From NCBI RefSeq assembly GCF_041146795.1, contig NC_135182.1:34020509-34084508 (forward strand): a DNA stretch of 64,000 nucleotides, read 5' to 3'. Shown here one piece after another: positions 1 to 10,331 of the stretch. Within the stretch, counting starts at the first letter, position 1. Each line of letters opens with the position of its first letter. The translations under genes were made by a program, and so were the position numbers. Below the pieces are notes generated by a model, which searched no databases, was not told the DNA's origin, and worked only from the letters and a program-made list of their open reading frames with translations. This DNA comes from Maylandia zebra (lineage: Eukaryota; Chordata; Actinopteri; Cichliformes; Cichlidae).

Positions 1-616
1 CTACTATTTATTATTGTCAGGGAAACCGAAGGCAGGAGAAGCAGGCGGCTGCCGGTCGGAGCATGAGGTGAACTGATTTTCAGGTAAGAAGTTATGAACT
101 GCACTCTATTTGGGTCAGATATAAACCGAGTTTAGGTGTAGTTTATTTTCGTTGTACTGACTTTTTACGATTACTTACAATAACTTGTACTGCGTGCTAG
201 CTAACACGACGGAGTTTCTATACAGCTGTGTGCGCGCTAAGTTACTGATGTTGAACTTTAAGACAGCCTCCCCTGTCATTCTCTCGCCTGTTGAAACTTC
301 AGTCATGAAACTGATCAATGATCGACTTTTCTCTCTTGTTTGTTTATCGCGCTAAACAACAGCAGCACGTTTAAGCTTGATCGGCTGTTGTTAGAATTCA
401 TTTGATTTTAATTTCTAGTATCAGCTGATGTTTGCTGGAGACACAGCTTTAAAAACGGCTGGTCCAATCATCTGAATCATCAGAGCTGAACTGGTTATGG
501 AGAAACAGGTTTACCTTTTAGGTGACATGAATGAGTTGAAGGGAAGTTATGAACTGTTTCTGAGAGATGAATAACACCAATATCCTTTTCTGTGTAGCTG
601 ACAGCTGGTAACTGTG
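1..616. other. Unannotated left flank
   Basis: No credible coding sequence, RNA gene or complete repeat was recognised. A CAG-GTAAG sequence near 88-95 looks like a splice donor, but no partner exon was found. The stretch lies outside the duplicated cassettes. Confidence 0.4.
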
Positions 617-700
617 CAGGGGCGGATCTAGCAAAGCTTTTGCCAGGGGGCCAGGTAGGGCATTAACAGGGAAAGGGGGGCACAAAGAAATACTTTTCTT
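617..700. repeat. Possible hAT terminal end
   Basis: The sequence starting CAGGGGCGGATCTAG resembles the terminal inverted repeat of the hAT element at 26780-29195, whose ends are CAGGGGCAATTTTAG and, inverted, CAGGGGCGATTCTAG. The 8 bases before it do not match the bases after the D1 right end at 11497, so it is probably a separate old insertion. Only one end is visible. Confidence 0.35.
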
Positions 701-1310
701 TCTTACGCTCATATAAAATATTTAGCTTTTATGAAATAGTTATCTGAATCTTACAACCAAAGTTTGTATAATAATACACAAGATTGGCTGTAGACCATTG
801 TTAATCATTCAGAACACTGTAAAAATAACAAAAAACAAAAAGTGAATGCAACAGTGCACAAATATTTATTTTACGTGTTTGATGTGTGTGGCGGGGCGTG
901 GTCTGCAGTGCCGCTGCAGGGGAGGTGGACCCACATCAGCGGCATCTGCAATCAGGCGTAAAGTCTGTGCTCTCTCAGCTGTTCTTTTTTTGTATGTGTC
1001 GGGCTGTGAGATGAAAAGCTATGTGTGAAAAGTAGTCCATAACGTAATGCTTCAAAGCATGTTCATGCAAACATTGTCGGGTCTGCTCATGAACCTCTGC
1101 GCACAGCGTCTGCAAATCGGGGCTGTATGAAGTCACCTCATCTTTACACAAAACTGTAAGCTGTCATCTGTGAGGCGCGAGCGGTGTTTGGTTTTACTAT
1201 AGTTCATGGTGGAAAATTATGGAGTAAGGAAAATGGCTGCTCTGCTGAGTTTTGCTCTCTGTAGCCGTTTGAATGGCAAACTACACTGATTAGCGGTGGC
1301 ATAGGCACAC
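700..1310. other. Unannotated stretch, GC-rich in part
   Basis: No gene was recognised. A short GC-rich motif near 886-935 (GGGGCGTGGTCTGC) recurs inverted near 55305-55342, suggesting remnants of one repeat family of unknown class. Confidence 0.3.
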
Positions 1311-1489
1311 TAGTTTTAGTTATACAATGTCTCAACCATCATGAAATGTATACAGCCTATTTAAAATCTAAAACTTAAAATTGTCCGTAGCCTACTGTTG
1401 TTACCACTGTCCTGTTTGAAATGGATACTAACTAGCTAACTGACTGAATGCCCATTAACCTTATAACTCCTGTTGTGTGTTTGTGTACA

Positions 1490-1553
1490 GAGAGACAGCC
1501 AGGTTCATAATGGATATAAGGAAGTTTTTTCAAAAAAAGGAGCCACATTCAGG
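1490..1553 (+). pseudogene. hAT transposase 5' exon remnant (D1 copy)
   Basis: A short exon-like segment has an acceptor (GTGTACAG before 1491) and a donor (CAG-GTAAAAA at about 1553). It encodes MDIRKFFQKKEPHSG. The MDIRKFF start is typical of hAT-derived transposases and fish zinc finger MYM-type proteins. The same exon occurs at about 27500-27565, inside a hAT element bounded by target-site duplications. No downstream transposase domain remains in either copy. Confidence 0.5.
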
Positions 1554-3568
1554 TAAAAATGTAAAATCAAATGATCCGTCAATCAAGAATAATGTTGGAT
1601 CAGTGTTTCAATGTTTATATCTTTTATTAGATGTTCATGTGGTTTGGTTATTTGCCTTTTGGTTGAAAGTACACATACAATCTGGAAGTTCTGTTCTCCC
1701 TATAATAAAGCTGCTATACAGAATCTGCTAAACAAACTGGGTTGAAACATTTTTTTTTCTTTTTTATTTTTTTTTTGCCTGTCCCGTTTGGCTCTTTTGC
1801 CATCAGAATTGTTGTCTAAAGGCAAAGAAAGATGCCCAACGGATTTACTTTACCAAATTGACCATCCCAGCCTTGCCGTAATGGTCCGTTTGATTCACCT
1901 TTTATTGTTCATTTTATTTTCACTTACTGAATACGGGACAGACTTGACTGGGGGAAAGAAGGGGAGAAAGAAAGAGGGAAAGAGAAACAGCTGAGAAGAG
2001 GGACGGGGGAGAAGGGCAAAAGACAAAAACCAACAGAATGAGCAGAAAAAAAAAGAAGAAAAAAAAATGCATATATCGATCACCTGGGTCACCTGCTGAG
2101 AAAGAAAAAAGAAAACAAGCAGAAGAGAACAAGAGTAATAGAATAAACAACATCACAATGATATATGGGAATATGACAGTAAATACTAAATAATAAACAT
2201 TATTGTGCAGCACATAAGATCAACAGAACACAGTGTGCTTTGAGGTAGGAGCCAAAAAGGGTGTAGTTTGTGGGTGTGATCACCCGTGTGTACACCTGTG
2301 AGCATGGACGCGCTTGTTTTTTTTTTTTTTTTTTAAAAGGTTCCTTCATGTAATGATCTGCTAGAGGGTGTGGGGGGGCCACAGCCCCGTCCTCCAGGGC
2401 ATGAAGCAGGTATGGAGGAGATCAAAACTCCAGACATCCAGAGGCCCCCAGAACACAAGAGACCAAGGAAGACCAACAGAGGGGCAGCCGCGCCACTGTC
2501 CCAGAAAGAGCTGAGGAGAGTCCCAGATGAGGGCTCACTCAGCAGCCGCGGAGCAGAAGCCAGGGGGAGTTGCAGTGACGCGCCCGTGAGCTCCGCCGGC
2601 AGCCAGCCGTGCCTGAGTGACCGAGCCCCAGGCCGAGAGGCCGGGGGCACCCCACCTCCGAAGTGGCCCGAGCGAGCCCCAGGCTCCAGGCCCCGATAAG
2701 CGGCCGCCAAGGAGTGAGCCGGTGTGTACCTGGACGCCCATCCCCGGACACAAAGAACCACCAACGCACCGATGTCTGAGGGAGTCCGCCACTGGCAGGG
2801 AAGTGGTGGTAGGGGGAGATAGGCCTCCAAACCTTGGAGGGCCTAAGATGTCCCCAGAGAGGTGGCGCCTGACACCCAACCTGACATATAGACACAGAAA
2901 TACAGGCACACACATATACAAACATCCATTCCCACCCTCATGCTCTCATATGCACTTACTCCACACTCAACCAACGTGGAGACAGACATAAAGAGACGCT
3001 GTACACACGATCACACTCCCCAAGCGTACTCTACACACCGGGTCTAGGTACCCTTGCCCCTGGAGGGGGAAACTGCACCCAGACCCAGGTGGTGTTACCC
3101 TTTTCCCTGCGGTGGGGAGAGGCAGACCGCCCCGACTCCGCAGCAGCAGGAAGGCCCCACACTCCAGACCGCAGTCGGACGGCCAACTCCTCCTCCTAGC
3201 CCCCCCGCTCCAGCAGGTCGCAGAGAACGGGGGTGAGAGAAGACTCCAAACCTCCCTCCACCCGCTCATTGTAGTGTTGATGCACGTGTGTTCTAAGGTG
3301 CATTTAAAACCCAGGAGGGCATGGAGCTACCTGCCAGAGAGCAGCAGGTAAGCGCATGGTCCCTCCTGCTAGCCCTCAATGTCTACGTGTATTTAACATT
3401 GAGAGGTGGGCAACGACGCCAGGGGTGGGGTGTACACCCTGATGGTACTTTGGATTCCGTGTATCGTGCCCACCCCCAAGATCCTATATGTATGTGTAAT
3501 GAGAGTGTGAGTAATGTGAATGTCTAAGTTGTGGGATAAAATTGAGGCAGAGGCAGCCAGAAGGGGAC

Positions 3569-3589
3569 GGGGGGGGGGGGGGGGGGGGG
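3569..3589. repeat. 21-base G homopolymer
   Basis: An uninterrupted run of 21 G on the plus strand lies inside the L1-a 3' UTR; it is a C run in the L1 transcript. Confidence 0.95.
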
Positions 3590-4424
3590 TGGCCTCCTCT
3601 GCACCCTGGTGACATACCCCTACTCCAAGGTCCTGCATGTGTGGGTGGTTGTGGTGGAGCGGGAAGAGGGAGGCAGCTGGAGATGGGGAGGGAAGGAAGG
3701 GACGGGCAAGTGACCCCTCCCTGGGGCCAGCTCCCCCGCTGACCCCAGTAGGCACCCCCATACTCCGCGACCCGCCAGGGAAAGGGGGCCCAGGCCCATC
3801 CAGACCGGGGCCCAGCGCAGCAGCGCCTCCCAGCCCCACAGAGCCCGGGACAGTCCACCCAACCCCACCACAGAGAAAACTGCACCCACCCCACCATCCA
3901 CTCTTCTTCCAGACTACATAAGACAATAAACACCCAGGCTGAGATCTTCTTCCACCTCTCCTGTATCTCCCCCTCCTGCAGAGAGAGCCCCTGAGGAGAG
4001 GAAAGCTCCTGCAAGATGTGACAATCTTCCCCACCAGTTGAAGAGCCCCCCAGGTGGCTCGATGCACCGGCGGCAACACACCAACCAGGACCCAAGCCCC
4101 CGAGGCCCGGCCCGGGCCCCAGCCCAGAGACGGAGCGCCCCCAGAACCTCACGCCCATCCCGGACCCACCCAGGGGCAGCCAGGCTACCAGGTCAGTAAC
4201 CCACGTCCGTCAGCACAGACCCTCCCCTAGCCCCGCTGCACGCAGCCGCGAGGAAACAGTCACCTGAGAGCCAACAGAGCCCCTAACCGGACGTGACCGC
4301 TACCCCGGGTTGAGCCCCCCAAGGAAGATGCCTCCGGGGAACCCCCCGACGCCCTAAGCCTGTCCCTACCCCCACACCAATCACAACAGTGAAGGCGGGA
4401 CCAAACTATGACCCCCCACCCCCA

Positions 4425-4583
4425 CTAGGTGATGGAGCTGATCAAAGGAGCCCAGAGCAATTGATCTGATGTGGTGGCAGAAGCTGTATCAAGACTAATG
4501 TAATCTAATAGATAATTTCTATATTGGTTAGAATTAAGATTATTTTTATTTTTCCAGTTCATGAGGACTGTTTTCTTGGCTAT
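4425..4583 (-). pseudogene. LINE-1 ORF2 C-terminal fragment
   Basis: Minus-strand translation from the insertion boundary gives about 52 residues starting IAKKTVLMNWKNK and ending at a TAG at 4425. An (A/K)KKxILxxWK motif followed by a Tyr/Leu-rich stretch and a terminal W-P motif resembles the extreme C-terminus of vertebrate LINE-1 ORF2 proteins. It identifies the long downstream sequence as an L1 3' UTR. The remainder of ORF2 is absent through 5' truncation. Confidence 0.6.
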
Positions 4584-4633
4584 TGGGTTGAAACATTTTT
4601 GACCCTCTTTAACAACATTCCAACATACTAATG

Positions 4634-4852
4634 TACACTTTTTATTGATCCCCGTGGGGAAATTCTTCTCTGCATTTAACCCATTCACTCAGTGAAGCAG
4701 TGGGCAGCCACCAGTGCAGCGCCCGGGGAGCAGCGTGTGGGGATGGTGCCTTGCTTGGGGGTACCTCAGGGTAGCCGTTCAGGGGATTCGACCCCCTGAC
4801 CTTCCGATCATGGGGCAACTGCTTTACCTACTGAGCCATCCCTGCCCCTTTG
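4634..4852 (-). repeat. tRNA-derived SINE with Rex1-like tail
   Basis: Read on the minus strand, the head has an A box (TGGCTCAGTAGGTAAAGC) and a B box (GGGTCGAATCCCC), both typical of tRNA. The 3' end is TTTCCCCACGGGGATCAATA. This tail matches the 3' end of the Rex1-like LINE next door (5362-5420), implying mobilisation by that LINE. It is absent from D2 at the matching site near 28030, so it inserted into D1 only. Confidence 0.75.
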
Positions 4853-5045
4853 TAACATTGTAATTGATTGGGGAGATTAAAATTAATGATATATTTTTAT
4901 GTGGTTCAGCCACAACTCTACTGAAACCTCAGCCAGTAATAGGTAGGCCAACTTTTGGACCGTCCAGTTGTCTGTATGACTGCCAGAGTATGTACATCAC
5001 ATTTGCACACTATCAGAAACTGCCAAACAGAGCCCTGGGGGAGTG

Positions 5046-5361
5046 AGGAGCTGTAAAGAGAAGCAGATGCTCTGTTTATATACTAAAAAAGTTTTAAGCT
5101 AGCTTGTTTCAAAGATTCTGTACAGCAGCTTTAAATGTTTTCCAAAAGCACACATACACTTATCAGTGTTTCTCAAACTTTTTACAGTGTGTACCACCTG
5201 ATAAAAATGTCAAGCTCTTCTAAGTACCACTATGAAAGCATGAAACTCATAAATCTTACAACACAAAATTAGTATTATTAAATTAGTAAAATTAGTATCT
5301 GCAATAAAGATTTTTTCATACATTGTATAAATTCTACCACAGGCAAAGTTGCCTCCATTTT
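5046..5361. other. Cassette intergenic sequence, no gene seen
   Basis: The stretch matches D2 28225-28545 closely. Nothing coding is supported. Confidence 0.6.
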
Positions 5362-7380
5362 TCAGAATCAGAATCAGAATACTTTATTGATCCCTGGGGG
5401 AAATTATTTTTTGTTACAGTGCTCCATTTTAAACCAACATTAAGACAAGACAGACAATACACTAACTAAGAATAGTACAATATATACATATATATACATA
5501 CATACATACATAAGTCACTCATAAATAAATAGTTGGAAAAGAAACATGTGTAGTTGTAGCAGTAACCAGTGTGTTAAGTGGATGCGTTGTACAGGGAGAT
5601 GGCCACAGGCAGGAATGATTTCCTGTGTCGTTCAGTGGTGCTTTTCGGTAATCTCAGTCTCTCACTGAACGTGCTCCTGTGACTGACCAGCATGTCATTG
5701 AGTGGGTGGGAGGTGTTATCCAACATTGTCTTTATCTTGGACAGCATCCGCCTCTCCGACACCACCTTGAGGGAGTCCAGCTCCATCCCCACAACATTAC
5801 TGGCCTTACGGATTAGTTTATTAAGTCTGTTGGCATCTGCAACCCTCAGCCTGCTCCCCCAGCATGCAACAGCATAGAGGATCGCACTGGCCACAACAGA
5901 CTCATAGAAAATCCTCAGCATTTTCTGGCAGATGTTGAAGGACCTCAGTCGCCTCAAAAAATAGAGACGACTCTGGCCCTTCCTGTAAAGTGCTGTGGTG
6001 TTTTTAGCCCAGTCCAGTTTATTGTCAATGTGTACTCCAAGGTATTTATAGTCCTCCACAATGTCAACACTGACCCCCTGAATTGAAACAGGGGTCAAGT
6101 GTTTCCTGGTCTTCCTGAAGTCCACGATCAGTTCCTTGGTCTTTGCCACGTTGAGCTGCAGATGATTCTGCTCACACCACGTGACAAAGGAGTCGACCAC
6201 AGCCCGGTACTCTGTCTCATCATCCCTGCTGATGCATCCAACCACCGCAGAGTCATCAGAAAACTTCTGAAGATGGCATGTCTCTGTGCAGTGGCTGAAG
6301 TCTGTGGTGTAGAGGGTGAAGAGGAAGCGGGAGAGGACAGTCCCCTGTGGTGCCCCTGTGTTGCTGATCACCTTGTCAGACACACACTGTGGGAGACGTA
6401 CATATTGTGGTCTTCCTGTCAGGTAATCAACAATCCAGGACACCAGAGAAGCATCCACCTGCATCGCTGCTAACTTATCACCCAGGAGGGTCGGCCTGAT
6501 GGTGTTGAAAGCACTGGAAAAGTCAAAAAACATGACCCTCACAGTGCTCGCCGGCTGGTCCAGATGGGTGTAGACACGATTGAGCAGGTAGATGATGGCG
6601 TCCTCTGTTCCGAGACGAGGCTGATAAGCGAACTGAAGGGGATCCAGATGTGGTCTTACTATGGGTCGCAGCTGGTCCAGGATGAGCCTTTCCAGGGTCT
6701 TCATGATGTGGGAGGTCAATGCCACGGGCCTGTAATCCTGGGGGCCACTGGGACGTGGCGTCTTTGGTACAGGGACGAGGCATGATGTCTTCCACATCAC
6801 CGGGACCCTCTGCAGACTCAGACTCAGCATAAACAGTTTATGAAAGACTCCACACAGCTGGGGGGCACAGGTCTTGAGGACAAGGGGACTCACTCCGTCT
6901 GGTCCAGCAGACTTGCCTGAGTGAAGTCTCCTCATTTGCATCTCAACCTGGTATTGAGTGAAGGTGATGGGTGGGGGAGGGGTGTCAGGAATCTCACAGG
7001 AGGCAACAGCGCCATGTGAAGAGAGAGGCTGGCACAGTGGTGTGGCTCTGGATTCCAGGCTGACTACAGGTGAGGTTGTGGGGGTAGGAGCAGACACTGT
7101 GGTGTCGAATCTATTGAAAAACAGATTCAACTCATTGGCTCTATTCTCACCTCCCTCAGTTCCCCTGCTGTTGGTTGGCCTGAATCCAGTGATGGTCTTC
7201 ATGCCCCTCCACACCTCTCTCATGCTGTTCTGCTGGAGTTTCCACTCCAGCTTCCTCCTGTAATTGTCCTTAGCCCCTCTGATCTTGTCCTTTAGTAACA
7301 CCTGGATCTTCCTCACCTCCTCTTTGTTGCCCCCTCTGAAAGCCCTCTTATTGTTGTTGAGGAGGGCTTTGATGTCCTTA
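5362..7380 (-). mobile_element. Rex1-like non-LTR retrotransposon A, 5'-truncated
   Basis: On the minus strand the element ends with TTTCCCCCAGGGATCAATA followed by a GATTCT tandem tail at about 5362-5385, a known style of 3' end for the Rex1/Babar group. Its 5' end stops abruptly at 7380 inside the reading frame, against the tail of element B. D2 has an uninterrupted site at about 28545, so the A+B pair is a D1-specific insertion. Confidence 0.75.
5574..7380 (-). pseudogene. Reverse transcriptase of Rex1-like element A
   Basis: A reading frame of about 600 codons stays open into the truncated 5' edge; the first Met is at 7316. In order it shows the RT fingers region (SAGPDG), the YRPVALTSHIMKTLERL block, QFAYQPRLGTEDAI, the catalytic FFDFSSAFNT block, GAPQGTVLS, and FSDDSAV in place of the usual F/YADD box. 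It ends with a C-terminal KYLGVHIDNKLDW block. The catalytic aspartates are present, though Ala to Ser before DD is unusual. The endonuclease domain expected upstream is missing, so the copy is not autonomous. The frame is otherwise unbroken, suggesting a recent insertion. Confidence 0.75.
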
Positions 7381-9500
7381 GATTAGATTAGATTAGATTA
7401 GATTAGATTAGATAGAACTTTATTAATCCCTCGGGTGGGTTCCTCTGGGAAATTCGATTTCCAAAAAAGCACAGCACCGACAGAAGTTACAGAGTTATAC
7501 ACACACACATATATATAAATACAGAGACAATATAAATAAAATATACGAAGGGGATAAATAGAATAAATAGGAATAAAAATAAAAATACAAGTGAATTGCA
7601 CATTTCAAGTATTGAGTCTATTGCACCGTTGACTATTTACAAAAGTATTGCACAAAAGGTATTGCACAGTGAGGTGAAGAGGCACTACAGCTTAGTTGTT
7701 CCCTCCTTTGTCCTCCTGTTTCCCCTCCCTCTCCCCTCCAGAGAGGAGTTAAACAGTCTGATGGCGTGTGGGACAAAGGAGTTTTTAAGTCTGTTGGTTC
7801 TTGTCTTTGGGAGAAGCAACCTGTCACTGAACAGACTCTTCTGGTTGTTAATGGCCGTGTGCAGAGGATGCCTGGCATTGTCCATAATGTCCATCAGTTT
7901 CTTTAATGTCCTTTTCTCTGCCACTGTCACCAGAGTGTCCAGCTTCATGCCGACCACAGAGCTAGCCCTCCTGATCAGTTTCTCCAGCCTGGATGAGTCC
8001 TTCTTTGCTGTGCTGCTCCCCCAGCACACCACAGCATAGAAAAGTACTCCAGCAACCACTGACTGGTAAAACATCCTCAGGAGCTTCCTGCAGATGTTTA
8101 AAGACCTCAGCCTCCTGAGGAAGTACAGTCGGCTTTGGGCTTTTTTATACAGGTGCTCTGTGTTGCATGACCAGTCCAGTTTATTGTCCACCCACAGCCC
8201 GAGGTACTTGTACTTGTTGACCACCTCCACCTCCTCCCCCTCTATCTGAACCGGCAGTGGACCTGCTCTAGACCTCCCGAAGTCCACAACCAGTTCCTTA
8301 GTCTTTGAGGTGTTGAGTTGCAGGTGGTTTGTGTGACTCCATGCGACAAAGTTCCTCACCAGACTTCTGTACTCCTCTTCCTGATCATCCCAGATACACC
8401 CCATGATGGCTGTGTCGTCTGCAAACTTCTGAATGTGGCATAATTCAGAGTTGTAGCAGAAGTCAGAGGTGTACAGGGTGAAGAGAAGAGGGGACAGCAC
8501 AGTTCCCTGTGGTGCTCCTGTGCTGCTGACCACAGTGTCAGACGTGATGTCCTTCAGCCTGACGTACTGTGGTCTGTCGGTGAGGTAGTCGGAGATCCAA
8601 GCCACCAGGCAGGGGTCCACCTCCATCCTGTTCAGTTTTTCTTGAAGCATACAGGGCCGGATGGTATTAAAGGCACTGGAAAAGTCAAGAAACAGGAGCC
8701 TGACCGTGCCTTTTCCCCCATCCAGGTGTGAGTGGGCTCTGTGTAGGAGGTACAGGATGGCATCCTCCACTCCGACACCCGCCTTGTATGCAAACTGTAG
8801 TGGGTCCTGGGCATGTTGTACCTGTGGTCGGAGGAGGTTGAGGAAGAGCCGCTCTAGAGTCTTCATAAGATGTGACGTCAGTGCCACCGGTCAGAAGTCA
8901 TTCAGCTCATTGGGCCGGTTCTTTTTGGGGACCGGGACGATGCAGGATGTCTTCCATAGGGCGGGCACTCTCCCCAGTCGCAGACTGAGGTTGAAGACTC
9001 GTTGTAGCGGCTCCCCAAGTTCAGCAGCACACGCCTTTAGCATCCTAGGACACACCTTGTCTGGGCCTGCTGCCTTTCTGGGGCGAAGCTTCCTCAGTTG
9101 TCTCCTGACCTGATCCACTGTGACACTGGGAGATGTTTGGGCAGAGGGGAGGGGGGGAGATGTCTTGCTGCTGAGAGAGGGATTGGAGGAGGGGGGTGTC
9201 ATGGTGTCAGGAAGGGGGGGAAGCGAGGGAGGTAGGAGAGTGGGGATTGGACTCTGTAGTGAAGGTGAGGGTGGGGGGGTTGTGGGCTGGTCAAACCTGT
9301 TGAAGAAGTTGTTAAGTTCGTTTGCCTTCTCCACAGTCCCCCCCACTGTGCTTTTCTTGGTGTTGTGGCCTGTGATGGTTTTCACACCATTCCAGACCTC
9401 CCTCATATTGTTCCTCTCCAACTTCTGCTCCACCTTCCTCCTGTAGGTGTCCTTTGCTTCCCTCATTGATTGAGTAAGAGATAGAAAACGGAGGAAAATA
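7381..9500 (-). mobile_element. Rex1-like non-LTR retrotransposon B
   Basis: The minus-strand 3' end reads GAGGGATTAATAAAGTTC followed by an ATCTA/TCTAA tandem tail at 7381-7412. The tail lies directly against the broken 5' end of element A. The 5' end near 9480-9500 is also truncated, with no endonuclease seen. A and B are distinct subfamilies with different tail repeats, arranged in the same orientation. Confidence 0.7.
7685..9466 (-). pseudogene. Reverse transcriptase of Rex1-like element B (frameshifted)
   Basis: Two frames cover one RT. The upstream part (9466 to 8891) carries KAAGPDKVCPRM and a TSCIVPVPKK block. The downstream part (8887 to 7685) continues with MALTSHLMKTLERL, FLDFSSAFNTIRP, GAPQGTVLSPLLFTLY and an intact FADDTAI box. 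It ends with the KYKYLGLWVDNKLDW thumb block. The change of frame at about 8888, within the conserved YRP-VALTSH region, marks a small indel. Family lengths and order fit a fish Rex1/CR1-clade LINE; the clade name is an inference from the motifs and tail. Confidence 0.75.
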
Positions 9501-9706
9501 CAAGTCAGGAAAAAAAAGAATACGTAAGAAAAAAAAAGCTAAACTAAGAGAAAAGCAGGAGCAACTGTAACAGGCTGCACGCTGGTTGGCGCATGCGCAC
9601 TAAATGGTTATAGTTTTTATTAATATTTTGTGATCATTTATTTGTAATATTTCTGTTTTGGGAGTGTTTTTTATGTATCTGTATTATATTATACATACAC
9701 ATTAAA

Positions 9707-10020
9707 ATGGTAAATGGCCTGTATTTATATAGCGCTTTACTAGTCCCTAAGGACCCCAAAGCGCTTTACATATCCAGTCATCCACCCATTCACACACCGG
9801 TGATGGCAGCTACATTGTAGCCACAGCCACCCTGGGGCGCACTGACAGAGGCGAGGCTGCCGGACACTGGCGCAACCGGGCCCTCTGACCACCACCAGTA
9901 GGCAACGGGTGAAGTGTCTTGCCCAAGGACACAACGACCGAGACTGTCCGAGCCGGGGCTTGAACCGGCAACCTTCCGATAACAAGACGAACTCCCAACT
10001 CTTGAGCCACGATCGCCCCA
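9707..10020 (-). repeat. tRNA-derived SINE, nearly full length
   Basis: On the minus strand the head GATCGTGGCTCAAGAGTTGG (A-box-like) and GGTTCAAGCCCCG (B box) is followed by CTTGGGCAAGACACTTCACC and a 3' domain ending GCGCTATATAAATACAGG. The same SINE occurs at 39202-41296. D2 lacks it (site near 28645), so it is D1-specific. Confidence 0.8.
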
Positions 10021-10331
10021 AAGTGGATCTCTGTCCAAAAAATGCCCTCAGTTTACTTTTTACTCACTATGAGCATCATTCATTATTCTCCCCCAGTAGT
10101 TAAGGTTAGGATATGTATTTTTTCTATTCCAATCCATTCTTCTTTTGCAGCATTTAAATAAGCTTGATCAGATTTGATGGTTTTGTTACAGACTTTTCAA
10201 AAAAGTGTTTTGCTTTTCTTTCACAAATGTGGGGATTAAATTGTGTTAAAATGTACAAAACAGTCATGTCCTGTTTTGTGACGAGGACCCAGACACAGAG
10301 AGACTTGATGAATTTAAGAATCTTATATTAA

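Larger units (their letters stand above)
1755..4583 (-). mobile_element. 5'-truncated LINE-1 with long GC-rich 3' UTR (copy L1-a)
   Basis: The insertion is exactly bounded by a 17-bp target-site duplication (TGGGTTGAAACATTTTT at 1738-1754 and 4584-4600). The single-copy empty site survives in D2 at 27989-28005. On the minus strand it starts inside the ORF2 C-terminus and ends in a poly(A) tail, seen as a T tract from 1755. The 2.67 kb after the ORF2 stop (4424 down to 1755) has no retrotransposon ORF, is very GC-rich, and contains a 21-base G run at 3569-3589. Two shorter copies of this UTR lie at 32274-33022 and 37431-38154. Long duplication, A-tail and 5' truncation are the marks of L1-type target-primed reverse transcription. 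Confidence 0.85.

Noticed and set aside
2333-2991. Several long overlapping GC-rich reading frames on both strands
   Set aside because: They lie wholly inside the L1-a 3' UTR, are Pro/Gly/Arg-rich in every frame, and are broken at different points in the L1-b and L1-c copies. GC bias explains the open frames.
3393-4158. Minus-strand frames of more than 220 codons
   Set aside because: Two overlapping frames in the same GC-rich L1 UTR with low-complexity composition; no domain and no conservation evidence.
9790-10020. tRNA gene candidate
   Set aside because: The A and B boxes belong to a SINE head: no acceptor stem pairing or CCA-compatible end, and the same sequence occurs at 40984-41296 with a SINE tail.
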